Positions 9,062-18,643 of a DNA stretch of 64,000 nt are shown piece after piece (the first letter of the stretch is position 1; each line of letters opens with the position of its first letter). The translations under genes and the position numbers were made by a program. The stretch comes from Bacteroidales bacterium (GTDB lineage Bacteria; Bacteroidota; Bacteroidia; Bacteroidales; UBA932), in assembly GCA_017454265.1 (NCBI GenBank), contig JAFTDJ010000021.1:1-64000 (forward strand). The letters are read 5' to 3'. The notes beneath the pieces are model-generated. The model saw only the letters and a program-made list of their open reading frames with translations. It was not told the origin of the DNA and did no database searches.

Positions 9062-9442
9062 CTATTCGGCGGAAGCTTCCTTCACAACACGCTTGGCCTC
9101 CTTGATGCGAGCCTTCTTACCGGAAAGCTTGCGGAGATAGAAGATGCGCGCTCTGCGGACCTTACCAACCTTATTGAGCTCGATCTTGTCGATGAACGGG
9201 CTTTCGTAAGGGAAAATCCTCTCTACGCCGACACCGTTGGAGATCTTGCGCACAGTAAAAGTCCTTGTATAAGGGGTAGCACCGCAAATCTGGATGACTA
9301 CTCCGCGGAAATTCTGAAGTCTGTCCTTGTCACCTTCTTTAATCCTGTATGTAACGGTGATTGTATCACCGGCTTTGAAAGCAGGATAGGAGGCTGCTTT
9401 GTTCTGCGAGAAGGAATCTTCCACCAATTTAATTAAATCCAT
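9062..9442 (-). CDS. rplS: 50S ribosomal protein L19
   Basis: L19 lies at the 30S-50S interface. The 126 residues are normal length and show the family pattern: GDTITVTYRIKEGDKDRLQNF, GVGVERIFPYESP and VRRARIFYLRKLSGKKARIKE. It is not in the usual rpsP-rimM-trmD-rplS operon: its neighbours are dnaJ upstream and tRNA-Arg downstream. A GC-rich hairpin (CCGGGC-CAAG-GCCCGG, 9039-9054) separates it from the tRNA and may be a processing site. Confidence 0.97.
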   Translation of the reverse strand: MDLIKLVEDSFSQNKAASYPAFKAGDTITVTYRIKEGDKDRLQNFRGVVIQICGATPYTRTFTVRKISNGVGVERIFPYESPFIDKIELNKVGKVRRARIFYLRKLSGKKARIKEAKRVVKEASAE

Positions 9443-9517
9443 AACAAAATTTCAATAAAAAGTGCAGCGTCACTGAACCGTTCAACGAGAGGCTGCCTCA
9501 ATGGGACTGCAAAAATA
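9443..9517 (-). promoter_or_regulatory. rplS promoter and structured 5' leader
   Basis: The minus-strand -7 element TATTTTTG (9510-9517) predicts a start near 9506 and a leader of about 64 bases, the longest among promoters I could place here. The leader can fold with a closing stem GCAGC/GCTGC around an inner TGAA-CGG-TTCA hairpin. Bacterial ribosomal protein genes often carry autoregulatory leaders; that this is one is inference. Confidence 0.4.
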
Positions 9518-9547
9518 GAAACTTTTTTTCAGTTCTCAAAAAGTTTT

Positions 9548-10720
9548 TTAAAAATATTTGCTTTCTTTTTCAAAGAGTTCCCTGTCGTCCCTGTTCGGAT
9601 CCGGCTTGAAGCTGGAATTGTTCTTAAGATTCTCAATCGCCTCCTTCTCGTTGCGGTTGAGTTTTCGAGGTATCCACACCAAAATCTTAACGTAAAGGTC
9701 ACCTTTGCCATAACCGTTCACATCGGGCATTCCCCTGCCACGTAAACGCACTACAGTACCGGACTGGGTACCCGCGTCTATCTTGAGTTTGTGCGCTCCC
9801 TCCAACGTGGGAATCTGTATCTCAGTGCCGAGAATAGCCTCAGGAGTGCTGATAACCCGTGTATAGAACAAGTCGTTGCCCTGCCGCTTAAGCTGGGGGT
9901 GCGGCTGTTCTTCAATTATAACCAGCAAATCACCGGCGACTCCACCCCGGGCGGCACCGTGCCCCTCTCCACGTATGGTAAGCTGCATCCCGTCTTCCAC
10001 ACCGGCAGGCACCTTGACCTTCACGCTCTCGCGTTTACGCACCAAACCGCTGCCCTTGCAGTGCCCGCAAGGATTGGAAACGATTTTTCCTTCTCCGCCG
10101 CACTGAGGGCAGGTAGTATATGTCATAGTACGCCCAAAGAGAGAGTTCACCACATTCTGCACCTGACCGCTTCCTTTGCATGTGGGGCATGTTTTAACGT
10201 CGGAGGCGTTCTTAGTTCCCCTTCCGTCGCACTCCGGGCATAGCCTGTTACGCTCGATGCTGACCTCTTTGGTACAGCCCGTCGCTATTTCTTCAAGGCT
10301 CAGGCGCACGCGCGTACGGATATCGCGCCCTCGCACGACCCTGGGTCCCTGCTGACCGCCGCCGAATCCGCTGAATCCGCCGAATCCGCCAAACCCGCCG
10401 AAAGCTCCTCCGAAGAGGTTGTTCAAGATGTCGTTCAGGCTGCCGAATCCCTGGCTCCAGTCCTGTGCGCCAGCTCCGTCAACTCCGGCAAAACCGAACT
10501 GATCGTACTTGGCTTTTTTGTCGGGGTCGCTGAGCACGGAATACGCCTCGGAAGCCTCCTTGAACTTTTCTTCGGCAGTCTTCTTCTCAGAGTCGGTGCC
10601 GCTCACCCAGCGGTCCGGATGCCATTTGAGCGCAGCTTTGCGGTATGCGCCCTTTATGTCGTCGGCCGAGGCATTTTTATCGATGCCCAGAACCTCGTAG
10701 TAGTCTCTTTTTTCTGCCAT
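9548..10720 (-). CDS. dnaJ: Chaperone DnaJ (Hsp40)
   Basis: DnaJ delivers substrates to DnaK and stimulates its ATPase. Domains in order: J domain (residues 1-75, with the HPD loop in WHPDRW), Gly/Phe-rich linker (about 105-125, repeated GFGGFGG), zinc domain with four CxxCxGxG repeats (CPECDGRG, CPTCKGSG, CPQCGGEG, CGHCKGSG), then the two C-terminal substrate domains. The 390 residues are full length. It follows grpE by 6 bases; dnaK is not in the window. Confidence 0.98.
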   Translation of the reverse strand: MAEKRDYYEVLGIDKNASADDIKGAYRKAALKWHPDRWVSGTDSEKKTAEEKFKEASEAYSVLSDPDKKAKYDQFGFAGVDGAGAQDWSQGFGSLNDILNNLFGGAFGGFGGFGGFSGFGGGQQGPRVVRGRDIRTRVRLSLEEIATGCTKEVSIERNRLCPECDGRGTKNASDVKTCPTCKGSGQVQNVVNSLFGRTMTYTTCPQCGGEGKIVSNPCGHCKGSGLVRKRESVKVKVPAGVEDGMQLTIRGEGHGAARGGVAGDLLVIIEEQPHPQLKRQGNDLFYTRVISTPEAILGTEIQIPTLEGAHKLKIDAGTQSGTVVRLRGRGMPDVNGYGKGDLYVKILVWIPRKLNRNEKEAIENLKNNSSFKPDPNRDDRELFEKESKYF

Positions 10721-10726
10721 ATCGAT

Positions 10727-11254
10727 TTACGCTCCAACTATTACCTTGGCATAACGGATTATCTTGCCATTGAGCATATAGCCCTTCTGATAGACATCTA
10801 TAACCTTCCCTTTCAGTTCATCGCTGGGTGCAGGAACCTGCGTGAGAGCTTCATGGAAATCAGTGTCGAAAGACTGTCCTTTAGCCTCGATTTCTGAAAG
10901 CCCACAACTCTTGAGATACTCAAGTAATTTATTATAAATGAGAGAAGTACCTTCACGTGCAGCCTCGTCGGAAGACTCAGCCAGCATCTGCATTGCACGC
11001 TCGCAGTCGTCCAGAACAGGAAGCAGGCCTTCTATAGTCTTTGCAGCAGCGCTGCCGACCAAGGCCAGCTTTTCTTCCGAACTGCGGCGGCGGAACGTTT
11101 CAAACTCGGCATAAAGGCGCACATACTTGTCGTGCTCCTGGGACAATTTGTCATTCAATTCCTCCACCTGCTTTTGCAGTTGGGCCTCTTTCTTTTTCTT
11201 GGGAGCCTTTTCTTCAGGCTCCTGAACCGCTTCTTTTATATCTTTTTCTGCCAT
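10727..11254 (-). CDS. grpE: Nucleotide exchange factor GrpE
   Basis: GrpE releases ADP from DnaK. The 175 residues have the expected layout: an acidic/lysine-rich N-terminus, a long coiled coil (about 20-75, LQKQVEELNDKLSQEHDKYV), the family segment RLYAEFETFRRR, and a beta-wing C-terminus ending VYQKGYMLNGKIIRYAKVIV. It is the first gene of grpE-dnaJ. The -7 element TACCTTTG at 11272-11279 (minus) puts the start only about 14 bases before the ATG. Confidence 0.97.
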   Translation of the reverse strand: MAEKDIKEAVQEPEEKAPKKKKEAQLQKQVEELNDKLSQEHDKYVRLYAEFETFRRRSSEEKLALVGSAAAKTIEGLLPVLDDCERAMQMLAESSDEAAREGTSLIYNKLLEYLKSCGLSEIEAKGQSFDTDFHEALTQVPAPSDELKGKVIDVYQKGYMLNGKIIRYAKVIVGA

Positions 11255-11271
11255 AATTCTAATGTTTCTTG

Positions 11272-11279
11272 CAAAGGTA
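11272..11279 (-). promoter_or_regulatory. grpE-dnaJ promoter -7 element
   Basis: TACCTTTG on the minus strand, 17 bases before the grpE ATG. No heat-shock inverted repeat (CIRCE-like) is visible between it and grpE. Confidence 0.6.
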
Positions 11280-11371
11280 TCAATTATTTTGCCACTGCCA
11301 CTTTGTCAATTATCTAAAACTAATGACTATATTTACACATTAATTCAATAATTGACTTAAACCAATAGGAA

Positions 11372-12772
11372 ATGGCTAGATTTCTTGACCCGCCCAAGCC
11401 GAAGGCGCAAATCCCGGCTGAAAAAGTAGATAAGGAATACAAGGCTATGAGGCTCAAAGTATTCCTGGGAGCTTTCCTGGGATACGCCGCTTACTATCTC
11501 GTACGAAAGAACCTGTCCCTTGCAGCACCTGATATGATTAAAGACGGCATTCTGGATGCCGGCAAGGTTGGACTTGCGATGTCTGCAGTTTCGATTGCAT
11601 ATGCATTCAGCAAATTCGTCATGGGCAGCGTATCAGACCGCTCCGACGCACGCAAATTCCTGTGCGTAGGCCTCGTTCTGTCCGCATTCACCATGATGGC
11701 CGTAGGCTTGATTCCTTTCGGCCCGAACACGGCTGTCAACACAGCCATTATCTTCGTACTGATGCTGGTAGTTGGCTGGTTAAGCGGCTTCGGATGGCCT
11801 CCTTGCGGGCGTATCATGGCCCATTGGTTCAGCCAGAACGAGCGGAGTTTCAAGATGAGCGTGTGGAACGTTTCCCATACCATCGGCAGTTTCTCACTCG
11901 GTTTCCTCGCTATCGCCGGTGTTTCTCTTGCCGGAGACCTTGGCTTCGTGCAGACCTGGAGGGGCAACTTCGTATTCCCCGCAATTATCGCCCTCATTAT
12001 CGCCCTGTTCTGCTGGTGGGCCATCCGCGACACGCCTGAGTCCTGCGGACTTCCATCCGTTGCAGACTGGCGCGGCGACCACAGCGGCATCAAGGCCAAG
12101 GGAGCCGCCGGCGAAAAGCTCCCCTTCAAGACCCTTTTCGTAGATTACGTACTCAAAAACAAGCTCCTCTGGGTAGTCGCCATCTCGAACGTAGCCGTGT
12201 ATATGGTACGATACGGCATCGGCGACTGGGCTCCTACCTACCTGCAAACCAAGGGCATCATGACAGCCGCCGAGAGCAAGGTAGCATTCTCGGTCCACAA
12301 CATCGTAGGCGCCGTAGGCACAATAGCATGCGGCTGGGCCACTTCCAAGATTTTCAAGGGTCGCTGCGCACCTATGAACGTGATCTGCATGTTCCTTTGC
12401 GCCATCGGCGTTTTGCTTTACTGGATGGTCGGAGCAGGTATCATTAATGTCGAACCGGGAATGCAGAAAGTGCTCGTGTACGTTGCATTGTGCCTTATTG
12501 GCTTCTTCATTTACGGTCCTGTGGCCCTTACCGGAGTGCAGGCCCTCAACCTTGTTCCCAAGAACGCGGCAGGTACCGCAGCCGGTTTCGTAGGACTGTT
12601 CGGCTACCTCGTCGGCGACGCCGTGTGCTCCAAGATAGTCGTCGGCGGCATTGCCAACGGCAGTTCATGGGATGCGGCTATGCTTTCAGTAGCCGTCGGC
12701 GCCCTCATCGGCGTCGGCCTCTGCGCACTGCTTATCCCCAGCGAAAAGAAACTAGCACAAAGCAACCAGTAA
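11372..12772 (+). CDS. glpT: Glycerol-3-phosphate transporter, MFS organophosphate:phosphate antiporter
   Basis: An inner-membrane antiporter of the GlpT/UhpT family. The 466 residues have about 12 membrane segments. The N-terminus carries the family pattern YKAMRLKVFLGAFLGYAAYYLVRKNLSLAAPD, including the Arg used for phosphate binding in GlpT, and a second membrane half with MVRYGIGDWAPTYL. The phosphosugar carrier UhpT/UhpC is a possible alternative, but the glpK, glpF and glycerophosphodiesterase genes 35 kb away fit GlpT. A sulfatase gene starts one base after its stop, so the two are cotranscribed. Confidence 0.85.
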   Translation: MARFLDPPKPKAQIPAEKVDKEYKAMRLKVFLGAFLGYAAYYLVRKNLSLAAPDMIKDGILDAGKVGLAMSAVSIAYAFSKFVMGSVSDRSDARKFLCVGLVLSAFTMMAVGLIPFGPNTAVNTAIIFVLMLVVGWLSGFGWPPCGRIMAHWFSQNERSFKMSVWNVSHTIGSFSLGFLAIAGVSLAGDLGFVQTWRGNFVFPAIIALIIALFCWWAIRDTPESCGLPSVADWRGDHSGIKAKGAAGEKLPFKTLFVDYVLKNKLLWVVAISNVAVYMVRYGIGDWAPTYLQTKGIMTAAESKVAFSVHNIVGAVGTIACGWATSKIFKGRCAPMNVICMFLCAIGVLLYWMVGAGIINVEPGMQKVLVYVALCLIGFFIYGPVALTGVQALNLVPKNAAGTAAGFVGLFGYLVGDAVCSKIVVGGIANGSSWDAAMLSVAVGALIGVGLCALLIPSEKKLAQSNQ

Positions 12773-12773
12773 C

Positions 12774-14168
12774 ATGAAAACCGTATTCAAAGCTGCCGGA
12801 GGCCTCGGAGCCGCCGCCGCGGCTCTTGCCGGGTGTTCCCCGGAGCAACCCGCAAAGCCCAACATTGTCTTCTTCTTTGCCGACGACATCGGTGCCGAGT
12901 GTTTCACCTGCTACGGCGGCGCCGAATACGAGACGCCGAACATAGACGCGCTTGCAAGCCAGGGCATACAATTCACCAACTTCAATGCCCAGCCGCTTTC
13001 GTCTCCCAGCCGCGTGCAAGTGATGACGGGTCAGTACAACGACCGCAATTATGTGGCGTTCGGATACATGAACGACGATGAGCACTATTTTCCCCAACTT
13101 GCCCAACAGGCAGGATACTCAACCTGCATCTCCGGCAAGTGGCAGCTGGGAAGGAGCCGCGCGATGTTGCCCAAGTGCGGCTTCGATGAGTTCTTCTGCA
13201 GCCAAATAGAGATGTACATGGAGAGCCGGGGCCCACGCCAGACCGACCGCTACGCCAACAGTATGTGGGACAACAACGGCGAACGTTACGATTTTGCCAT
13301 TTACGGGCCTGACGCCGCATACGATTATGCAGCCGGCTACATTGACCGTCAGGTGGAAGCGAAGCAGCCATTCCTGCTCTACTTTACAGAGCCGCTGGTA
13401 CATACCCCGCATACCACCACACCGGACACGGAGCTTTGGGATGACCTGTACGACTCACGGTTCACCGCCGGGGCAGATACGGCCTACTTCCGTTATATGG
13501 TGCGATATATGGATTCCCAGGTCGGTAAAATGGTGCAGCACCTGAAAGACAAGGGCGTATGGGATAACACCATCTTTATTTTTGCTTCCGACAACGGCAC
13601 CTCAACACGCATAGTCTCCAAGCAACAGGACGGAAGCCTGGTTCGCGGAGGCAAGGGCGAGCCAACTTACATCGGCACTCACGTCCCGATGATAATCTGC
13701 TGGGGAGATAAACTTGCCGGCCGAAAAGCGGAGCATCTTGCCGACTTGACCGACATCTACCCCACCATCGCCGACATAGTGGGTGTTACGCCCCCGGAGG
13801 GGCACGTCCTGGACGGCGTGAGCCTGTACCCCGAATTGTGCGGCAAAGAGCCCAACGAGAAGCCTCTTGTGCTGATTCACTTCAATCCACTGTGGCCCAC
13901 CACTCCTTCTCCCAAGGCGTCCCGCTATGCAATGGATAACGACTACGCATACTTCTGGGACGGACGGGTATATAATTACAGAGAGGATCCCAACTTCACC
14001 AAGGCCGTACGATATGAGACATTGGATGCATCCCTTAAGGAGCGTCTTGAGCCGCTCAAAGCAAGAGTAGACGAGATGAAGGACTTCTATCCCGACAAGC
14101 CGGGAGCGCCCCGCCGCGGAGCATATAAGACCTTCTACGATTTTGCCCCGCCGCAGAATCCTTTCTGA
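12774..14168 (+). CDS. Sulfatase family lipoprotein (serine-type)
   Basis: An alkaline-phosphatase-superfamily hydrolase of 464 residues. A lipoprotein signal (lipobox LAGC near residue 21) places it at an outer or inner membrane surface. The metal site starts with FFADDIGAE (near residue 40) and the formylglycine motif is S-S-P-S-R (LSSPSRVQVMTGQ), a serine-type motif that requires an anaerobic sulfatase-maturating enzyme, not seen here. Later metal ligands lie in FIFASDNGTSTRI. The substrate is unknown. One base separates it from glpT, an unusual pairing, so a sulfated or phosphorylated glycerol-type substrate is worth considering. Confidence 0.85.
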   Translation: MKTVFKAAGGLGAAAAALAGCSPEQPAKPNIVFFFADDIGAECFTCYGGAEYETPNIDALASQGIQFTNFNAQPLSSPSRVQVMTGQYNDRNYVAFGYMNDDEHYFPQLAQQAGYSTCISGKWQLGRSRAMLPKCGFDEFFCSQIEMYMESRGPRQTDRYANSMWDNNGERYDFAIYGPDAAYDYAAGYIDRQVEAKQPFLLYFTEPLVHTPHTTTPDTELWDDLYDSRFTAGADTAYFRYMVRYMDSQVGKMVQHLKDKGVWDNTIFIFASDNGTSTRIVSKQQDGSLVRGGKGEPTYIGTHVPMIICWGDKLAGRKAEHLADLTDIYPTIADIVGVTPPEGHVLDGVSLYPELCGKEPNEKPLVLIHFNPLWPTTPSPKASRYAMDNDYAYFWDGRVYNYREDPNFTKAVRYETLDASLKERLEPLKARVDEMKDFYPDKPGAPRRGAYKTFYDFAPPQNPF

Positions 14169-14209
14169 TTCCTGAAATACGAAATAGTTCTTCTGCGCTT
14201 CGGCCGTGG

Positions 14210-16144
14210 CTATTTCCTATAGGCAGCCACCCCGGAGCGCAGAAATTCTATGAACGCATCCACATCCAGATTATACCCTCTGACAGGGACCAGCAGCTGC
14301 CCGTCGCTGTCAAGAAGAGCGTAATTTGGTTGAGCGTTGACGCCGAAACGCTCACGGACCATATACGAATTGGCACGCCCGAGGTCTTTGAGCACCTTCC
14401 CACCTTCCGTCGTAACCCATTTCTCCTTGTCGAGTTTGGTCTTGTCGTCTGTGTAAAGAGCCACAATCACATACTCGTTCCGCAGTATGTCCAGTACCCG
14501 GGGATCGCTCCAGACGCGCTGTTCCATTTCGCGGCAATTTACACAGCCGTGACCGGTAATATCCACAAAAACAGGTTTGCCCTTCAGCGAAGACGCAGAA
14601 AGGCCCTCTTCCAAGGTGAAGAATCCTTCAAGTCCAAGAGGCATCGTAAGGTCGTACTTCTGCCCGACAGGGCTCTGCGAAGCACGTGATGTTGATGCTG
14701 AGACGCCATTGCCAAGAACGAAGTCCTGGGTTTCGAGAGGCGGAAGATAACCGGAGAGAGCCTTAAGAGGGGCGCCCCACATTCCAGGGATCATATACAC
14801 CACGAATGAAAACACTATGATAACCAGGGCCAGGCGGATTACCCCCAGAGGTTTCTGCTCCGGATCATCGTGGGGGAACTTTATCTTACCGAGCAGGTAT
14901 AGTCCCAGCAAGGAGAATACGACAATCCAGATTGCCAGATATACCTCCCTGTCCAACAGGCCCCAATGGTATGTCTGGTCTGCAACGCTGAGGAACTTGA
15001 ACCCAAGAGCCACTTCGATGAAGCCCAGGACCACCTTGACGCTATTGAGCCATGAACCGCTCTTACCCTTGAGTTTCTTGAGCAGTGAAGGGAAAAGCGC
15101 CAACACGGTAAAAGGCATAGCGAAGGCGACAGAAAAAGCCAGCATCGTAACCATAGGGGTCCAGAATTCCCCGGACGTGGAGCGAATGAGGACGGAACCG
15201 ACTATGGGACCGGTACAGGAGAAGGACACCAGCACCAGCGTAAGCGCCATAAAGAAAATACCGGCAAGACCTCCTTTTTCCGAGTTTTTGTCACTACTGT
15301 TCACAAGCCTGGAAGGAAGGACTATCTCGAATGCCCCGAAGAACGAGGCCGCAAACAACATAAACACTATGAAGAAGATGCTGTTGGGCAGCCAGTGGGT
15401 AGCAAGCCAGTTGAATATATCAGCCGTCACGGCATCCCCTCCTGCAAGCCAGGTAATCAGGATAATTAGGCAGATTGGAACGGTGTACAACAGCACTATG
15501 AACAGCCCGTACATGAACGCCTTGAAACGGCCTTCCGCGGGCGAACTGGAGCTCTTCAGGAAGAAGGACACAGTCATTGGCACCATGGGAAAGACGCAAG
15601 GCGTGAGCAGCATGGCAAAGCCCCAGATAATGGCCTCAAGAATAAGGCCCCACAGGGATCCATCCGCTCCGGATTCTTCTTCGGGATTGGATATCACGGT
15701 GCTGTGTACTACAGGGGCACCAAGCTCAATTTCAAACTCCCAGTCTGTGGGAGGCGTGCAGGAGCCTTCTGTGCAGGCCAAGTAAGTAAGGTATCCTTTC
15801 AGTCTGCCGCCATCCGGCGCCGAAACCTTCTGGCCAAGTTTGAAAGCACCATGGAATACAGGGTCTCCGTCTTCCATTACAGCCTCGCTGATATCGTACA
15901 ACGGGCCTTGCAGCGTGCAATTGCCAGCTTCTTCAACGGTCAGGGTAGGAGCGGAGTACTTGCTCAACGTCCCGTAACTGTGCCAGGACTCAGCCGGAAC
16001 GCCTGTGAAAATCAACTCATAAAGGTCATCTCCCGCCGGAGAGGCCTCTACGCTCCATCTTACCGTCGTCTCCTGTACCTGGGCAAGAGCCTGCAGGGTC
16101 AGGCACAACAGGAACAGGAATATGTTTGCGATATACTTCTTCAT
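14210..16144 (-). CDS. dsbD: Thiol:disulfide interchange protein DsbD
   Basis: DsbD passes electrons from cytoplasmic thioredoxin to periplasmic thiol proteins. The order is a signal peptide (1-22), an N-terminal immunoglobulin-like domain (about 25-150), eight-segment membrane domain (about 165-450, with Cys in LLTPCVFPMVPMT and SFSCTGPIVG), and a C-terminal thioredoxin-like domain with the CxxC site in GHGCVNCREMEQ (near residue 545). The 644 residues are full length. It follows the DUF389 gene by 19 bases but has its own -7 element that leaves only 4 bases before the ATG. Confidence 0.93.
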   Translation of the reverse strand: MKKYIANIFLFLLCLTLQALAQVQETTVRWSVEASPAGDDLYELIFTGVPAESWHSYGTLSKYSAPTLTVEEAGNCTLQGPLYDISEAVMEDGDPVFHGAFKLGQKVSAPDGGRLKGYLTYLACTEGSCTPPTDWEFEIELGAPVVHSTVISNPEEESGADGSLWGLILEAIIWGFAMLLTPCVFPMVPMTVSFFLKSSSSPAEGRFKAFMYGLFIVLLYTVPICLIILITWLAGGDAVTADIFNWLATHWLPNSIFFIVFMLFAASFFGAFEIVLPSRLVNSSDKNSEKGGLAGIFFMALTLVLVSFSCTGPIVGSVLIRSTSGEFWTPMVTMLAFSVAFAMPFTVLALFPSLLKKLKGKSGSWLNSVKVVLGFIEVALGFKFLSVADQTYHWGLLDREVYLAIWIVVFSLLGLYLLGKIKFPHDDPEQKPLGVIRLALVIIVFSFVVYMIPGMWGAPLKALSGYLPPLETQDFVLGNGVSASTSRASQSPVGQKYDLTMPLGLEGFFTLEEGLSASSLKGKPVFVDITGHGCVNCREMEQRVWSDPRVLDILRNEYVIVALYTDDKTKLDKEKWVTTEGGKVLKDLGRANSYMVRERFGVNAQPNYALLDSDGQLLVPVRGYNLDVDAFIEFLRSGVAAYRK

Positions 16145-16148
16145 TTGG

Positions 16149-16156
16149 CAAAATTA
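16149..16156 (-). promoter_or_regulatory. dsbD promoter -7 element, leaderless start
   Basis: TAATTTTG on the minus strand lies 4 bases before the dsbD ATG at 16144, so the mRNA would begin at or next to the start codon. Confidence 0.55.
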
Positions 16157-16163
16157 ACATATT

Positions 16164-17360
16164 CTAGCTATCTTCGCAATCTTTGTCGGCCTCTGCCTTC
16201 TTATCCGCAGGCGGCAACTCCTTGCCCAAGGCTTTCCTCGCCGCCCTGAGCTGGGCGTTAAGCGTTGCAATGGAGTCGTTCAGAGTCGCTATAGTCTCAT
16301 AGAGCCGTTCAGCCTGGCGGTCGGAATGTTCCAATATCCCGCGCACTATATCTGTTTCCGTTATGCTTTCCCTGGTGTTGACCGCTTCCTCACGGAATTG
16401 CAGCTGGCTGCGCAGGATTCCGTATTTTTCAGCTTCGTCGTAAAGTTTTTCCTTATCCCTGGAGGAGAGCTTTTCTCCAGCCATATAGAGTTCCAGCACC
16501 GGCGGATTGGCATTGACGTTCACATTGTAGTCGTAAATGAAACCTTTGCCTATCGTCTTGTTGTCCGATACCAGCCGGGCCGCGTGTGTCCGGAAATTGC
16601 TTTCTTTTATAATACGAACCGCAGAGATTACGCTGGGGACGATTATTACCACAAGGATGATGGCCAGGGAGCGGCTGCGCAAACGGGTACGCCTGCCCCC
16701 TTCCGCCTCCGCCACCACGGGATACTTGAGCAGTTTAACGGTGATGAATGTTGCCAGCGCGATGAAGATACTGTTGATGAGAAAGAGGTACAACGCTCCT
16801 GCAACATAACTCCAGTTGAGTATGGCCAGACCGTATCCTACAGTACAGAGGGGCGGCATAAGGGCGGTGGCGATTGCGACTCCCGACAGCACGGTCCCCT
16901 TCTCGCTGCGGGATATTTCCAGGATGCCGGCAAAACCGCCGAAAAGAGCAATGAGAACGTCGTAGATAGTGGGATTAGTACGTGCAAGCAGCTCCGACGG
17001 GTTTTCCAGACGCAACGGACTGAGAAGGAAATAGATGGCCGAAGCGGCAATGCTAATTGCCACCATTACGCCCAGATTGCGCAGGGAGTCCTTGAGCAGC
17101 TGCGTATCCTGCACGCCAAGGCTGAAGCCGAACCCCAATATCGGGCCCATCACCGGCGAAATCAGCATCGCGCCTATAATAACCGGGATAGAATTCACAT
17201 TCAGGCCTACGGATGCAATTATAATAGCACAGGCCAGGATGAAAACATTCGGCCCCCGGAAATAAATGTTCTTGCGTATGGACGCATTGGCCCCGTCGAG
17301 ATCGACATAATCCGACAGGCTCACCAGAGAGCGCAGAAAACTTTTGACTTTTTCGTTCAT
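16164..17360 (-). CDS. DUF389 family membrane protein
   Basis: An integral membrane protein of 398 residues. The hydrophobic segments between about 40 and 235 include the conserved GAMLISPVMGPILGFG motif typical of DUF389 (TIGR00341-like) proteins. The C-terminal part (about 250-398) is soluble, with a predicted coiled coil (RLYETIATLNDSIATLNAQL) and a charged tail. The family's role is not established. It lies upstream of dsbD on the same strand. Confidence 0.8.
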   Translation of the reverse strand: MNEKVKSFLRSLVSLSDYVDLDGANASIRKNIYFRGPNVFILACAIIIASVGLNVNSIPVIIGAMLISPVMGPILGFGFSLGVQDTQLLKDSLRNLGVMVAISIAASAIYFLLSPLRLENPSELLARTNPTIYDVLIALFGGFAGILEISRSEKGTVLSGVAIATALMPPLCTVGYGLAILNWSYVAGALYLFLINSIFIALATFITVKLLKYPVVAEAEGGRRTRLRSRSLAIILVVIIVPSVISAVRIIKESNFRTHAARLVSDNKTIGKGFIYDYNVNVNANPPVLELYMAGEKLSSRDKEKLYDEAEKYGILRSQLQFREEAVNTRESITETDIVRGILEHSDRQAERLYETIATLNDSIATLNAQLRAARKALGKELPPADKKAEADKDCEDS

Positions 17361-17415
17361 AGTCCGAAAAATAAAACTTTTCCCGGGTTATTGCAAAAAA
17401 TAGAGCAAAAACAAA

Positions 17416-17423
17416 TATCTTTG
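17416..17423 (+). promoter_or_regulatory. -7 element of the YiiX-like gene
   Basis: TATCTTTG lies 5 bases before the ATG at 17429, again predicting a leaderless or nearly leaderless mRNA. Confidence 0.6.
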
Positions 17424-17428
17424 CGCCG

Positions 17429-18085
17429 ATGAAACGTTTATATATCCTTTCACTTCTGATAGTGCTTGCAGCCTGCACGACACGCCCCGCACAGCTGCGC
17501 ACCGGAGACCTGATTTTCGTGGGTATCCCGGAGAATTATCGCATTGCCGGCTCCATGGCGGAAGCCATCTCAGTATCCACCAACCAGGACTCCCTCAACA
17601 TCATACATACAGCGATTGCAGATGTGCGTGGAGACTCGGTGTGGATTATCGACGCCACTATCAAACACGGTGTTGACAGGCATCCGCTGGATACTTTTTT
17701 AAACGATTTCACCCTTAAGGACGGCTCATACCCAAGGTTCATTGTCAAACGCCTGAAAGACAACAAGGACGCGGAACGCTACGTTGAGCGCGCACGCGGA
17801 TACACCGGACTCGGATACAACCGCTGTTTCGTTCCCTGCGACACAGCCCTGTATTGCACGGAACTGGTGCGGGACAGTTACCGACGCCCCGACGGCAGTT
17901 ATATTTTCAGTGAAGCTCCTATGAATTTCAAGGCTCCGGACGGCACGATGCCTGAGTACTGGACGGAACTGTTCGCCATCCTGGGGATGGATGTTCCACA
18001 GGGTATTCCGGGCACCAATCCACGGGCTATGATGGAAGAGGAATGCCTCAAATACGTAGGGCCCGTCAGCGTTCTTCCGCAATAG
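17429..18085 (+). CDS. YiiX/YebB-like permuted papain-fold lipoprotein
   Basis: A 218-residue lipoprotein (lipobox LAAC, Cys15). The motif [10 protein letters not shown] near residue 24, an internal His in [10 protein letters not shown] and the Cys in [12 protein letters not shown] near residue 148 fit the YiiX-like permuted NlpC/P60 (C92) enzymes. In that fold the catalytic Cys lies after the His. These are thought to be amidases or acyl-hydrolases at the envelope; the substrate is unknown. Its last 20 bases overlap the end of tdk on the other strand. Confidence 0.75.
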   Translation: MKRLYILSLLIVLAACTTRPAQLRTGDLIFVGIPENYRIAGSMAEAISVSTNQDSLNIIHTAIADVRGDSVWIIDATIKHGVDRHPLDTFLNDFTLKDGSYPRFIVKRLKDNKDAERYVERARGYTGLGYNRCFVPCDTALYCTELVRDSYRRPDGSYIFSEAPMNFKAPDGTMPEYWTELFAILGMDVPQGIPGTNPRAMMEEECLKYVGPVSVLPQ

Positions 18086-18638
18086 CTTTATTATAGCAAT
18101 CCCGACAGAGGGGCTCGTACACATCTTTTTCGCCCAGCACGACCAGATCCTTGCTCTTGCTCAGGCGGTGAGAATGATTTGCCAGATTGCCACACTTCAC
18201 GCAAATTGCGTGAACCTTCTGCACATCCTCGGCTACAGCCATGAGCATGGGCATCGGGCCGAAAGGCTTGCCAAGGTAATCGGTATCGAGTCCTGCTATG
18301 ATTACGCGCACTCCCCTGTTTGCAAGGGCCTGGCACACATCTACCAGGTTGGGGCCGAAGAACTGGGCCTCGTCCACTCCGACCACTTCCACATCAGGTT
18401 CCACTTTCAGCATCTCGGCAGCATCGCCTATCGGCTTGGACGATATTTTATGGAAATCGTGCGAGACCACCTCAACGTCCGAATAACGGTTGTCTATAGC
18501 TGGTTTGAAGATGGCTATTTTCTGGTTGGCAAACTGTGCGCGGCGCAGGCGCCTGATGAGTTCCTCGGTCTTACCGGAGAACATTGATCCGCAAACTACC
18601 TCGATGCAGCCGGATTTTTTGTGGTTTTCTGAAAACAT
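18066..18638 (-). CDS. tdk: Thymidine kinase
   Basis: It phosphorylates thymidine (and deoxyuridine) for salvage. I start it at [15 protein letters not shown] (190 residues), because the longer open frame runs back through the promoter. P-loop: [13 protein letters not shown] (about 14-25). The Walker B equivalent is [10 protein letters not shown], and zinc cysteines occur in VKCGNLA and CRDCYNK. Its -7 element TATATTTG is at 18658-18665. The gene end overlaps the YiiX-like gene tail to tail. Confidence 0.96.
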   Translation of the reverse strand: MFSENHKKSGCIEVVCGSMFSGKTEELIRRLRRAQFANQKIAIFKPAIDNRYSDVEVVSHDFHKISSKPIGDAAEMLKVEPDVEVVGVDEAQFFGPNLVDVCQALANRGVRVIIAGLDTDYLGKPFGPMPMLMAVAEDVQKVHAICVKCGNLANHSHRLSKSKDLVVLGEKDVYEPLCRDCYNKAIAEER

Positions 18639-18643
18639 TTGCT

